Of a stretch of DNA of 64,000 bases, positions 43,789-52,801 are shown in pieces (the stretch's first letter is position 1; each line of letters starts with the position of its first letter). The DNA comes from Mariniphaga sp. Lineage in GTDB: Bacteria > Bacteroidota > Bacteroidia > Bacteroidales > Prolixibacteraceae. The translations under genes and the position numbers were made by a program. The stretch spans positions 23,871-87,870 of the forward strand of contig JAGXGA010000033.1 of the NCBI GenBank assembly GCA_024636975.1, in the 5' to 3' direction. The notes beneath the pieces were generated by a model. The model saw only the letters and a program-made list of their open reading frames with translations. It did not search any database and had not been told where the DNA came from.

Positions 43789-45072
43789 GTGAAAAACTTT
43801 ACTATTCATCGTCTGCTCCTTACAGTATCTCTGCTTTTGTTTATTTTGTTTGCCGTTTTTTATTTTCTGGAAAAGTATGAATGGACCGGGCCATTCCTTA
43901 TCCTTGGATTTATAAGCCTTGCCACAGCAGTCAGGGGATATACTACCTTTCGTGGTTTTTCCTATTCTTTATGGATATTTACTGCAGTTACCGTATCGAT
44001 GTATTATCCTGAGTATTTTTTATCGGTGGGTGATTTTCAGCTACAGCTTTTGATTGTACCCTTGCTGCAGATAATTATGTTCGGGATGGGTTCCCAAATG
44101 AGCCTGAAGGATTTTGCCGGTGTGGCAAAAATGCCTAAAGGCGTGATTGCCGGTGTCATTTGCCAGTTTACCATAATGCCCATTGTAGGAGTTTCTGTTG
44201 CTTCGCTGTTCAGCTTTCCACCCGAGATCGCAGCCGGCATAGTGCTGGTTGGTTCCTCGCCGAGCGGACTTGCATCAAATGTAATGTCGTTCCTGGCAAA
44301 GGCAAATCTGGCGCTCTCGGTAACTTTAACAGCATTTGCAACTTTGCTTTCACCCTTGCTTACACCGTTTCTGATGAAGACTTTTGCAGGGCAAATGGTA
44401 GAGGTCGATTTCTGGAACATGATGTTGGGCATTTTTAATATGGTAATCCTGCCCATTGTAGCCGGACTTATTTTTAATATCTTTTCCCTGACCAAGGTTT
44501 CGCCAAGAGGGAAGATCATTCAATTGATAAGTTACTTTCTGATTATTGTCTTAAAGAACTTTATTTCATGGCAAACAACAGGAATTACGTCGATAGAATT
44601 TTTAAGCCAGGTAGGAATCGATACCTTCTGGTTTATGTTGTTGCCGGTTGCCGGAGCGTACATTTTTAAATATTTCGCCCGGGGAGATCAGGAAGGATTA
44701 AATAAGGCGCTTGCATTTATTTCTATGCTGGGGATTGGAATCATTATTACAATCATTACGGCAGCAGGCCGTGATAGTCTGCTGGAAGTAGGATTTTTAT
44801 TGATTTTAGCCTGTTTTATGCACAATATGTTTGGTTATGGGCTGGGCTATTTTGTGGCACGAATTATTTTACGTATGAATGAACAGGACAGCCGTACTAT
44901 TTCGCTGGAGGTGGGAATGCAAAACGGAGGGCTGGCATCAGGACTTGCCCTGCAAATGGGGAAAGTGGCCACTGTAGGGTTGGCGCCGGCTATTTTTGGT
45001 CCGATGATGAACATCACCGGCTCGTCGTTGGCAACGTGGTGGAGAAGCAAGACAACAGTTGAAGAACAATAA
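43789..45072 (+). CDS. Bile acid:sodium symporter (BASS) family transporter
   Basis: A 427-residue protein with about ten membrane segments; the signatures LVGSSPSGLASNVMSFLAKAN (split by short loops) and EVGMQNGGLASGLALQMG are typical of the BASS family. Members carry organic anions with sodium, including bile acids, pantoate-like and keto acids such as pyruvate. Start at a GTG, 83 bases after the dehydratase and 42 bases before the RraA-like gene. In this operon it would import the product of periplasmic sugar-acid breakdown (inference). Confidence 0.92.
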   Translation: MKNFTIHRLLLTVSLLLFILFAVFYFLEKYEWTGPFLILGFISLATAVRGYTTFRGFSYSLWIFTAVTVSMYYPEYFLSVGDFQLQLLIVPLLQIIMFGMGSQMSLKDFAGVAKMPKGVIAGVICQFTIMPIVGVSVASLFSFPPEIAAGIVLVGSSPSGLASNVMSFLAKANLALSVTLTAFATLLSPLLTPFLMKTFAGQMVEVDFWNMMLGIFNMVILPIVAGLIFNIFSLTKVSPRGKIIQLISYFLIIVLKNFISWQTTGITSIEFLSQVGIDTFWFMLLPVAGAYIFKYFARGDQEGLNKALAFISMLGIGIIITIITAAGRDSLLEVGFLLILACFMHNMFGYGLGYFVARIILRMNEQDSRTISLEVGMQNGGLASGLALQMGKVATVGLAPAIFGPMMNITGSSLATWWRSKTTVEEQ

Positions 45073-45114
45073 TTATGATTTTATAGCTTAAATAGTTTAA
45101 AAAAATTTAAAGAA

Positions 45115-46038
45115 ATGAAGAAAATAGCAGTGTTGTTGACATTGATTGCAGTGCTTCCCTTTTTAGGAAAAGCACAGATTGAACCTACTCCGGAACAAAT
45201 GCGCTTCTACACTCCGGAATGGCAAGGTGAACGGGATGCCGGTGGACGGCCTGTTGTATCCCGTGAGTTGCTCGACCGGTTAATCAACCTGTCAATAGAG
45301 GAAGCCTGGGGTGTTCTCAGGGGTGAGGGTTATCACAACCAGTATGAAGGGGGTTGGGAGATGATTCATAATGACAAGCCTTTTGTGGGAAGAGCATTAA
45401 CAGTGCAGTATATGCCCAACCGTCCTGATATAAACAATCAGATCAAGGAAGTGGGGGAGAAGGAAGGCCGTATAGGGGCTTCCAATTCGTGGCCCATTGA
45501 TATGCTGAAGGAGGGTGATGTTTATGTTGCCGATGGTTTTGGAAAGGTTATCGACGGAACACTTATTGGTGACAACCTTGGGAATTCAATTTATTCCAAA
45601 TCGAAAACCGGTGTAGTTTTCGATGGCGGAGCACGTGATTTGGAAGGCCTATCAAAAATTGATGGATTTAATGCATACACCAGGGGATTTGATCCATCCT
45701 TTATAATGGAAATGATGGTTACAGAAATTAATTTCCCTGTTCGCATTGGCAGGGCAACAGTTTCACCGGGCGATGTGGTCATGGCAAAACGTGAAGGTGT
45801 GCTTTTTATTCCTGCCCATTTGGTTGAAAAAGTTGTGATTACCGGTGAATTTATTGCCCTGAGAGATAAGTTCGGGCATGAAATGCTGCGAAAAGGTGTG
45901 TATACTCCCGGCCAGATTGATACCCGCTGGACTGATGAAATCAAAGATGGTTTTTTAATATGGCTTGATGAAAATCCGGATGAAATTCCAATGTCAAGAG
46001 AAGAACTGGATGAATATATGAAGAACAGAACCTGGTAA
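45115..46038 (+). CDS. RraA-like aldolase, exported
   Basis: A 307-residue protein with a Sec signal peptide (about residues 1-20, ending GKAQ). The C-terminal two thirds is the RraA/HMG-aldolase fold: the metal and substrate motif VVFDGGARDLEGL (Arg and Asp) and the TLIGDNLGNS motif. Relatives are 4-hydroxy-4-methyl-2-oxoglutarate aldolases and oxaloacetate decarboxylases, which release pyruvate. The active residues are present, so it is likely an enzyme rather than an RNase inhibitor. It closes the sugar-acid operon. Confidence 0.9.
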   Translation: MKKIAVLLTLIAVLPFLGKAQIEPTPEQMRFYTPEWQGERDAGGRPVVSRELLDRLINLSIEEAWGVLRGEGYHNQYEGGWEMIHNDKPFVGRALTVQYMPNRPDINNQIKEVGEKEGRIGASNSWPIDMLKEGDVYVADGFGKVIDGTLIGDNLGNSIYSKSKTGVVFDGGARDLEGLSKIDGFNAYTRGFDPSFIMEMMVTEINFPVRIGRATVSPGDVVMAKREGVLFIPAHLVEKVVITGEFIALRDKFGHEMLRKGVYTPGQIDTRWTDEIKDGFLIWLDENPDEIPMSREELDEYMKNRTW

Positions 46039-46063
46039 AACCGGTGTTAAGCTTGGTATTGTA

Positions 46064-46109
46064 TCCCGACCATCATTTGCTGTTCAACCAAATGATGGCC
46101 GGGATTTTT
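46064..46109 (+). terminator. Rho-independent terminator of the sugar-acid operon
   Basis: A 16-bp stem (tcccgaccatcatttg with caaatgatggccggga, one mismatch), a 9-base loop and a ttttt tail, 26 bases after the stop of the RraA-like gene. Confidence 0.95.
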
Positions 46110-46156
46110 ATTGTGAACTCAGAAAGAATTCATGTAGTATTCGTGAAGTTTCAATT

Positions 46157-46936
46157 TTAAAAAACAATTGAACGGGCTTTCCATTTTGTTCTTGCAACTG
46201 CACAAATACGGTTACTATCTTTTATTGAAATTGTATGATTGAATGTATGGCTGGTTTTTTCCTTATCAGTGAGCATAACCACAGTATCACCGCTTTTGAT
46301 TTCCGATAAAAACTTTCCTTCAATAAAATGCAGGTTGTTTTCTTCCGTTGTATTATCGGGAATGGAATCGATCAGCCATTGCAAATACCTGATGTTATTT
46401 GCATGCTGATAAATATCAACATCCGATGACCGGACCAGGATTTCTTCTTTGAAACCAGCATGTGATAAGGGCTTAATCTTAGGAGGTAAAGTTGTTTCCA
46501 GGGCACTTTCATTGAAGAATGGCCATCTGTCTTTTATTTCCTCAAATACCGGCACAGCTTTCCGGTCCCTGATATCAAAAAATATCCAAAGCCCTTTTGC
46601 CCGGCCAATTATTTCCCCCTTTTCATCGTATATCAGGTTTTCCCTGAACCCGCGTATTGTAGAATAACTTGACAGCCATGTTCTGATAGTTATTCTTTCT
46701 TTATATCGTGGATACCGTTCCATTTTTAAAGCACCGGAAACCAGTACCCAACCTATATTTTGCTTTATAAGGTCGTAAAGTCCGTAACCGATTGACAAGC
46801 AATGCTCGGCTGCAGTTTCTTCCAGCAAGGCAAGCATCACTGTAGGAGTGGCTTCTCCAAATTTGTTCATTTCGAAGTGCCACAAATTGAATTGCGTATC
46901 AAAATAATATTTCAAATCTTTTATGTCTTTGTTCAA
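46157..46936 (-). CDS. Acyl-ACP thioesterase
   Basis: A roughly 259-residue two-hotdog thioesterase of the FatA/FatB type. The N-terminal hotdog has MNKFGEATPTVMLALLEETAAEH, and the second has SSDVDIYQHANNIRYLQWL with the conserved Asp-x-x-x-His-Asn pattern. It releases fatty acids from acyl carrier protein. The ORF is open to 47053, but the first part is not protein-like; a TTG at 46936 gives the normal length, so the start is uncertain. Confidence 0.85.
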   Translation of the reverse strand: MNKDIKDLKYYFDTQFNLWHFEMNKFGEATPTVMLALLEETAAEHCLSIGYGLYDLIKQNIGWVLVSGALKMERYPRYKERITIRTWLSSYSTIRGFRENLIYDEKGEIIGRAKGLWIFFDIRDRKAVPVFEEIKDRWPFFNESALETTLPPKIKPLSHAGFKEEILVRSSDVDIYQHANNIRYLQWLIDSIPDNTTEENNLHFIEGKFLSEIKSGDTVVMLTDKEKTSHTFNHTISIKDSNRICAVARTKWKARSIVF

Positions 46937-47053
46937 AAATACAAAGAATATTATTGATTTTGGAAATGAAACTAAGGGAATATTTATTTTCCAGTTAAAA
47001 TTAACATGAGTATACTTTCCGGCGATGGTTTGACAGATCCGTTGGTTTTGCAA

Positions 47054-47081
47054 TAAAAAAAGGCTGCCTTTTCAGACAGCC
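47054..47081 (-). terminator. Rho-independent terminator of the DUF4252 gene
   Basis: On the minus strand ggctgtctgaaaaggcagcc forms a stem-loop (one wobble) followed by ttttttt. It lies about 57 bases after the DUF4252 stop. Confidence 0.88.
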
Positions 47082-47138
47082 ATTAATTTATCATTAGAAA
47101 GATTTTTATATCCGGTTGAAATGGAACTATTAGTAAGT

Positions 47139-47651
47139 TTATTCATCCGGTGTTGTAGCTCCGTGTACATCAATGTTCAGCGAATTGGTGATTTTACCAA
47201 TATTTTCCGGGTCAATAATTCCGCTGATGCTGATAAGTGTGCTGCTTTCGCCCCCAACAACCAGAAGCAGATCCGAAAGTTTACCGTTTCCTCCATCTTT
47301 GGCAAGAAACCTGACCACCTCATCTGATTCAGTAACTTCCATCAGAACTTCATATTCGTTGTTTTTAAAAAATCCATCTTTTTCAAGTTCAGTATAAAAA
47401 TCAAGCTTTCCGGTTATAGCAGGATTTTCAACAGTCAGTATTCTTATTCCTTTAAGGCTATTCAGCATTTCGGTGGTAGCAGGATCTCCGGAATCAAACT
47501 GACCGGCAAAACTAAGCAGTTTGCCTGAGATATTTACAGTTGTGAAACCATCCTTATTGGCATACTTTTCAAATAATTTGTCCACTGGCGTTTTTTGTGC
47601 AAACAGTGCCAACGGCAACATCATAACGAGAATAAAAATTAACTTTTTCAT
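47139..47651 (-). CDS. DUF4252 domain-containing exported protein
   Basis: A 170-residue protein with a Sec signal peptide ending LALFAQ (about residue 18) and one DUF4252 domain, with the typical LFEKYANKDGFTTVNISG start and a later EVLMEV/VVGGES strand pair. Genes of this type commonly follow an ECF sigma factor operon in Bacteroidota; the role is unknown. The ATG at 47651 is preceded in frame by a longer open stretch to 47699 that is Lys-rich and unlikely to be translated. Confidence 0.9.
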   Translation of the reverse strand: MKKLIFILVMMLPLALFAQKTPVDKLFEKYANKDGFTTVNISGKLLSFAGQFDSGDPATTEMLNSLKGIRILTVENPAITGKLDFYTELEKDGFFKNNEYEVLMEVTESDEVVRFLAKDGGNGKLSDLLLVVGGESSTLISISGIIDPENIGKITNSLNIDVHGATTPDE

Positions 47652-47719
47652 GGCTTTAAATTTTAATGTTATTGTTTTTAATTTTTTATTGTTGTTCAAC
47701 TTATTTACCTTATATCATG

Positions 47720-48262
47720 TCAGTTGCTATTTTCAGTTGCTTCTATTTGTCCAATCATTTGGAGGTATTCATTAATAGGTTTTACCCCTTCCTGTAGCGG
47801 TTCAGCAGCTGTTTGCAGCTTATCGAAATTGGACAGTGCAGCCAGTCCCTGGTTGTATTTTGCCGACATATAGTGCAGTGTTTGTTCAGCATAAGCATAA
47901 GCTACTGCAGGGTCTTCGAACGTGTCGGCATATTGTTGTTCCTGTTGCTGGAAGAACAAAAATCCTCCTACCACCAGAATAACAGAGGCAGCGATTCCTG
48001 AAACTGCCTGCCACAACCACACCCGTTTTGACTTTTGAGCAGGTTCATTTCTGCTTATATAATTTAATATGTCACTTTCAATGGTATCATCATTTACCGA
48101 TCCGGAAAGTTCTGATATCCCACTGAAAAATCCTTTGTATTGTTTCAATTCATCAGCCACTTCACCCGAAATGAAATAAGTTTCCAGTTCCCGTTCCTCC
48201 TGAACGGTGGTCTCTCCTTCAAAATAGCGATGTAGCAAATGCTTTATTTCCTCGGTTTTCAT
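47720..48262 (-). CDS. Anti-sigma factor-like membrane protein
   Basis: A 180-residue protein. The N-terminal cytoplasmic part (about 1-80) has a short helix typical of anti-sigma partners (HRYFEGETTVQEERELETYF), then one membrane helix (about residues 88-104) and a C-terminal extracytoplasmic part. It overlaps the end of the ECF sigma gene by 44 bases, so the two are translationally linked. It presumably holds the sigma factor at the membrane. Confidence 0.82.
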   Translation of the reverse strand: MKTEEIKHLLHRYFEGETTVQEERELETYFISGEVADELKQYKGFFSGISELSGSVNDDTIESDILNYISRNEPAQKSKRVWLWQAVSGIAASVILVVGGFLFFQQQEQQYADTFEDPAVAYAYAEQTLHYMSAKYNQGLAALSNFDKLQTAAEPLQEGVKPINEYLQMIGQIEATENSN

Positions 48263-48761
48263 CTTTATTCAATTTAATATATTCGTCACGTACTTTTTTT
48301 CTTGCTCTCGAAAGGTTCACTCTTATTGCATTTACCTGAAGTCCGGTCATTTCAGCTATTTCTTCATATTCCAGTTGCTGAAGGTCGCGCATCTCCATTA
48401 CGCTGCGCTGTATTTCCGGCAATTGGCCAATAAGCTTCTTAACCAGCCCTGCGGCTTCTCCCAACTCAATTTTAGAATGAACATCTATTGTAACCTGTTT
48501 CAACTTACGGTCGGTTTCTGCATCAATCGGGACAGTTCTGCTGGCCCTGATAATGTCGAGACACCTGTTTCGCGTCATCCGCATTGCAAAAGCTTCAATA
48601 TTTTCAATCTGGTCCAGCTCTTTTCTTTTTTGCCAAAGCTTCAAAAAAATGTCCTGTACTACATCCCGGGCATCATCTTCATCTTTTAAAAAGTGGGTTG
48701 CAAACCGGAGCACCTTCTTGCTTACAGGCAAAACCTTTATTTTAAAATCACTGTCAACCAT
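48219..48761 (-). CDS. ECF-type RNA polymerase sigma factor
   Basis: A 180-residue sigma-70 factor with region 2 (ATHFLKDEDDARDVVQDIFLKLWQ, about 20-45, and NRCLDIIR) and region 4 (IQRSVMEMRDLQQLEYEEIAEMTG, then NAIRVNLSRARK). It directs transcription when released from the anti-sigma factor encoded next. The operon reads sigma, anti-sigma, DUF4252. It is divergent from the GH2 gene at 49000. Confidence 0.95.
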   Translation of the reverse strand: MVDSDFKIKVLPVSKKVLRFATHFLKDEDDARDVVQDIFLKLWQKRKELDQIENIEAFAMRMTRNRCLDIIRASRTVPIDAETDRKLKQVTIDVHSKIELGEAAGLVKKLIGQLPEIQRSVMEMRDLQQLEYEEIAEMTGLQVNAIRVNLSRARKKVRDEYIKLNKDENRGNKAFATSLF

Positions 48762-48999
48762 CTGCTTTTTTGTTTTTCATCTGCTCTTTCAGGCAAGTTT
48801 TCAAAGGTAAGACGTAGCTCTTAAACATTCATTACATACCTCATAAGTTATTTTAAACATTAACGGCAGTTTTTTTTGTATTTTAACCGCAGCATATGAT
48901 TGAAATTAGAGGCATATATTCAGACATAATAAACATTGTTCCGGATTATATGCCAAACCGGCATCAATTAAATCATAGCATGATAAAATTAATAGTGAA

Positions 49000-51390
49000 A
49001 TGAAAAAAATGGGCCTCTTTTTACTGACTGCATTACTTGCAGTTACGCTATCGGCAGAAAACCGCGACTGGATAAATTTTAATGAAAACTGGCTTTTTTC
49101 AAGAGGAAATCCTGAAAATGCAGCTGTAGTTGGATTTGATGATTCCCGCTGGGAGATTTTAAATATACCGCATGACTGGGCTATAAATGGGCCGTTTGAT
49201 ATTGAAGCACCCGGTAACACCGGAAAACTTCCCTGGAAAGGGGAGGGCTGGTACCGCAAAACATTTTCTGTAGACAAGGCCGATGAAGGGAAGGTGGTTT
49301 ATTTTCTTTTCGATGGCATAATGGCCTTTCCCGAGATTTATATTAATGGAAAACTGGCAGGAACGTGGGATTACGGTTACAACTCATTTTATGTTGACGT
49401 TTCTGAATTTGTTAATTATGGAGAAGAAAATACAATTGCGGTTTATGCCGATACCCGGAAACACGACAGTCGCTGGTATCCTGGTGCAGGTATATATCGA
49501 AAGGTGCGGATGCTGATTACCGACCCCGTTCATTCCGAAATTTGGGGAACCTATATCACGACACCTGTTATCGATCAATCAAAAGCTGAAGTGAGGGTAT
49601 TGAATACCATTAATAATTTTACAGCTACCGATAAGGAAATAACTGTAGAAACTACAATTTTAAATAATGAAGGAACTGAAGTTGCCAGGTCAGAAAACAA
49701 AAGAAAAATAGAAGCCAATTCTGCACTCGAGTTCGATAACTGGCTGAAGGTGGATAATCCAAAGAGGTGGGATGTTGATAATCCGGTACTATACAGTCTG
49801 CGAACCAGCGTAAAAGAAGGGGAAGAAGTTTTAGATGAAAAAACTACTCTGTTTGGATTTCGTACCATTGAGTTTGCAGCCGATGACGGATTTCACCTTA
49901 ACGGACGCCGGTTGCAGCTGAAAGGTGTTAACCTGCACCACGATCACGGGCCCCTGGGAGCTGCATTTAATTACCGCTCAATGGAAAGAAAGCTGGAGAT
50001 CATGAAGGAGATGGGTGTGAATGCCATTCGCAACAGCCATAATATTGAAGCGCCTGAACTACTGGAGCTTTGTGATAAAATGGGATTTGTTGTTTTCAAT
50101 GAAGCATTCGATAAATGGGACGGCAAGGCAGACATAACTCCAGAAACCGACTTTTATGAGTTTGGGGAGCGTAACATCCGCAATTTTGTTATGCGTGACC
50201 GCAATCATCCTTCGGTAATAATTTGGAGCGTAGGAAATGAAATGGGCGATATACAGTCAAACACCGGTTATGGATTACAGAAACTGGCTGCCATGGTGGG
50301 GTTTGTACGAAAGTATGATATAACACGTCCGGTTACAATGGCCAATGATCAGGATGGAAATGCACGGTGGCGCCATTTTGATTATTATGATGTGCATGCA
50401 TGGAATTATAACCAGCGGTGGGAGCCTGCACGAAAACTTGATCCATCGAAATCAGTAATTATTAGCGAATCGGCTTCAACAGTTAGCACAAGAGGATTTT
50501 TTGAACTGCCATTGCCTGGTGATCATACCACTTTTACCGAATCAAATTATGTGAGTTCCTATGATTTAAATGCCCCCTTTTGGGCAGAAATTCCTGATGA
50601 TGATTTTATGTGGCAGGAAGAAGGCAAATATATTGCCGGAGAATTTGTGTGGACAGGATTCGATTACCTGGGAGAACCGACTCCATACATGACTTCCCGC
50701 AGTTCCTATTTTGGTATAGTTGATTTGGTAGGAATTCCAAAGGACAGGTTTTATCTTTACCAGAGCCACTGGCGACCGGAGAATAACATGGTGCACATCC
50801 TTCCGCACTGGAACTGGGAAGACATGGAGGGAAAAAAGGTTCCAGTATTTGTGTATACCAACGGCGACAGCGCTGAGCTTTTCCTGAATGGTAAATCGAT
50901 GGGAAGGAAATCAAAAAAAACAGAATCTGATGTTTCTACTGAACGTTACCGGCTGATGTGGCATGATGTATTGTATGAGCCCGGGGAATTAAGGGCTGTT
51001 GGCTATAAGGAAGGGAAGCCCATAGGTGAGGCTGTTGTAAGAACGGCCGGTGAACCGCATTCAATCCGGCTTACTCCCGATCGGAAGGCAGTTGCGGCAG
51101 ATGGAGAAGATTTAAGTTTTATCCTGGTTGAAGCGTATGATAAAGATAATAATTTGTGTCCATTGGCTGATAATCTGATTGAATTCAGTATAAAAGGCCC
51201 CGGAAAAATTGCAGGTGTTGGAAATGGTGATCAGCGTTCTTATGAACCCTTCCTGGCGCCATACCGGAAGTTGTTCAATGGAAAGGTAATGCTTATTTTA
51301 GGTTCCCGTAAAAACATTCCCGGTGAAATAGAAGTTAATGCCACTTCCAAAGGATTAAGATCAGGTAGCACAAAAATTGAAAGTCGTTAA
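49000..51390 (+). CDS. Glycoside hydrolase family 2 beta-galactosidase-type enzyme
   Basis: A 796-residue protein with a short signal peptide (about 1-20). Domain order: sugar-binding jelly roll (about 25-170), an immunoglobulin-like domain, the TIM barrel (about 290-590) and C-terminal beta domains. The acid/base Glu is in WSVGNEMGD (about 413) and the nucleophile Glu in ISESAST (about 489). GH2 enzymes remove beta-linked sugars, mainly galactose, from the non-reducing end; glucuronidase or mannosidase activity is also possible. The next gene is a Tat Gfo/Idh/MocA protein 61 bases on. Confidence 0.95.
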   Translation: MKKMGLFLLTALLAVTLSAENRDWINFNENWLFSRGNPENAAVVGFDDSRWEILNIPHDWAINGPFDIEAPGNTGKLPWKGEGWYRKTFSVDKADEGKVVYFLFDGIMAFPEIYINGKLAGTWDYGYNSFYVDVSEFVNYGEENTIAVYADTRKHDSRWYPGAGIYRKVRMLITDPVHSEIWGTYITTPVIDQSKAEVRVLNTINNFTATDKEITVETTILNNEGTEVARSENKRKIEANSALEFDNWLKVDNPKRWDVDNPVLYSLRTSVKEGEEVLDEKTTLFGFRTIEFAADDGFHLNGRRLQLKGVNLHHDHGPLGAAFNYRSMERKLEIMKEMGVNAIRNSHNIEAPELLELCDKMGFVVFNEAFDKWDGKADITPETDFYEFGERNIRNFVMRDRNHPSVIIWSVGNEMGDIQSNTGYGLQKLAAMVGFVRKYDITRPVTMANDQDGNARWRHFDYYDVHAWNYNQRWEPARKLDPSKSVIISESASTVSTRGFFELPLPGDHTTFTESNYVSSYDLNAPFWAEIPDDDFMWQEEGKYIAGEFVWTGFDYLGEPTPYMTSRSSYFGIVDLVGIPKDRFYLYQSHWRPENNMVHILPHWNWEDMEGKKVPVFVYTNGDSAELFLNGKSMGRKSKKTESDVSTERYRLMWHDVLYEPGELRAVGYKEGKPIGEAVVRTAGEPHSIRLTPDRKAVAADGEDLSFILVEAYDKDNNLCPLADNLIEFSIKGPGKIAGVGNGDQRSYEPFLAPYRKLFNGKVMLILGSRKNIPGEIEVNATSKGLRSGSTKIESR

Positions 51391-51451
51391 GAAAATTTGC
51401 CGGATACTTTTTATTTTATATTTTGTACATCAATATTAAAAACCTGGAAAT

Positions 51452-52735
51452 ATGAACAGAAGGAATTTTATACAAAAAACGTCAGCAGGCACAGCAGCTA
51501 TGATAACAGCATTTCACATTCCCTCATTTGCTCAGAACCGTAAATTGAAATTAGGTTTAATCGGCAGCGGCTGGTATGGTATGGTTGTAGCCAAAGCTGC
51601 CCTGAAGGCAGGTGGTGTGGAAATTTCAGCAGTATGTGATGTCGATACAGAGCATTTGAAAAACAGTGCAGCCGAACTTGTATCGTTGCAGGGCAGTAAG
51701 CCCGTGCAATTTAAAGATTATAATGAATTACTTGAGGTAAATGACCTTGATGCAATTATTATCGGCACTCCACCCCAGTGGCATGCATTGCAGTTTATTG
51801 CAGCCTGCGAAAAAGGGCTGGATATCTTCTGTGAGAAACCCCTGGCCTACGATGTAGAGGAGGGGAAAGCCATGATGCGTGCTACAGAAAAGGCAGGGAA
51901 TATTGTCCAGGTAGGATTTCAGAGACGGCAAAGCGAGGCTTTTAAAAATGCTAAAGAACTTGTACAGGATGGAACTACCGGTAAAATACACCAGATAGGG
52001 GCACAGATACATTACAATCCTGTTTTGGAGGATACAACCATCCAGGAACCGCCTGCCTCACTCGACTGGGATACCTGGTGCGGACCCGCTCCCAAATTGC
52101 CGTACCGGCCCAGCATTGGTCATAAGGCATGGAGGCTTGAAAAGGAGTATGGCAACGGGCATCTTGTCGACTGGGGCATTCATCACATCGATATAATCAG
52201 GCAGATAATGGATTTCGGTATTCCGGATTCCTTTAGCACAAAGGGTGGAAACTTAACCCTCGAAGAAAAAATTACAACTCCTGATACACTGGTGGCTACC
52301 ATGAACTTCGGACTGGTGCCTGTTATATGGCAGCACAGGCTATGGGGGCCGGGCGACTTAAATAACCAGTTTAACAACGGTGTATTTCTCTATGGCGAAA
52401 AGGCTACTTTATTTGCTTCCGACAATAAGCTTGTGCTAATGCCGGCAGGAAGAAACCAGCAGCAGCAGGAGATGGACATTCCAACTCCCGATATGCAGGA
52501 ACGGCATGTGGCTGATTTTATAAATGCTGTTAAGGCTAAGAACAAAAACATGATCAGTTGTACTGTGGAGGATGCTTTTCGTTCTACCACAACCGTTCAG
52601 CTGGCAATGGCATCATACTATACCGGCACTGATATAAAATGGGATTCTCAGAAACAACAAATTGTGGATAATAAAAAAGCTTCAGGTTTGCTTTCACGAA
52701 CATATCGTGATGGATACAATCATCCTGGCATATAG
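51452..52735 (+). CDS. Gfo/Idh/MocA family oxidoreductase with Tat signal
   Basis: A 427-residue protein with NRRNFIQKTSAGTAA at the N-terminus (Tat), Rossmann motif GLIGSGWYGM (about residue 35), conserved CEKPLAYD (about 130) and the family's C-terminal domain with GHLVDWGIHHIDI. It is predicted exported and acts on a sugar or sugar derivative with a bound nicotinamide cofactor. Likely in an operon with the GH2 gene upstream. Confidence 0.93.
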   Translation: MNRRNFIQKTSAGTAAMITAFHIPSFAQNRKLKLGLIGSGWYGMVVAKAALKAGGVEISAVCDVDTEHLKNSAAELVSLQGSKPVQFKDYNELLEVNDLDAIIIGTPPQWHALQFIAACEKGLDIFCEKPLAYDVEEGKAMMRATEKAGNIVQVGFQRRQSEAFKNAKELVQDGTTGKIHQIGAQIHYNPVLEDTTIQEPPASLDWDTWCGPAPKLPYRPSIGHKAWRLEKEYGNGHLVDWGIHHIDIIRQIMDFGIPDSFSTKGGNLTLEEKITTPDTLVATMNFGLVPVIWQHRLWGPGDLNNQFNNGVFLYGEKATLFASDNKLVLMPAGRNQQQQEMDIPTPDMQERHVADFINAVKAKNKNMISCTVEDAFRSTTTVQLAMASYYTGTDIKWDSQKQQIVDNKKASGLLSRTYRDGYNHPGI

Positions 52736-52801
52736 CATAATCTTAACTAATTTTATTTGACAGAGGTAGCATAGTTATCCGAATTTCAGTGGCTATCTAA
52801 T

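Noticed and set aside
44037..44519. A 160-residue frame antisense to the BASS transporter gene
   Set aside because: The sense frame has clear membrane segments and family motifs.
51396..51425. Promoter of the Gfo/Idh/MocA gene at 51452 (TTTG and a TATATTTTG sequence)
   Set aside because: The second element is one base too long for TAnnTTTG and the gene may be read from the GH2 promoter; the match is too weak to list.
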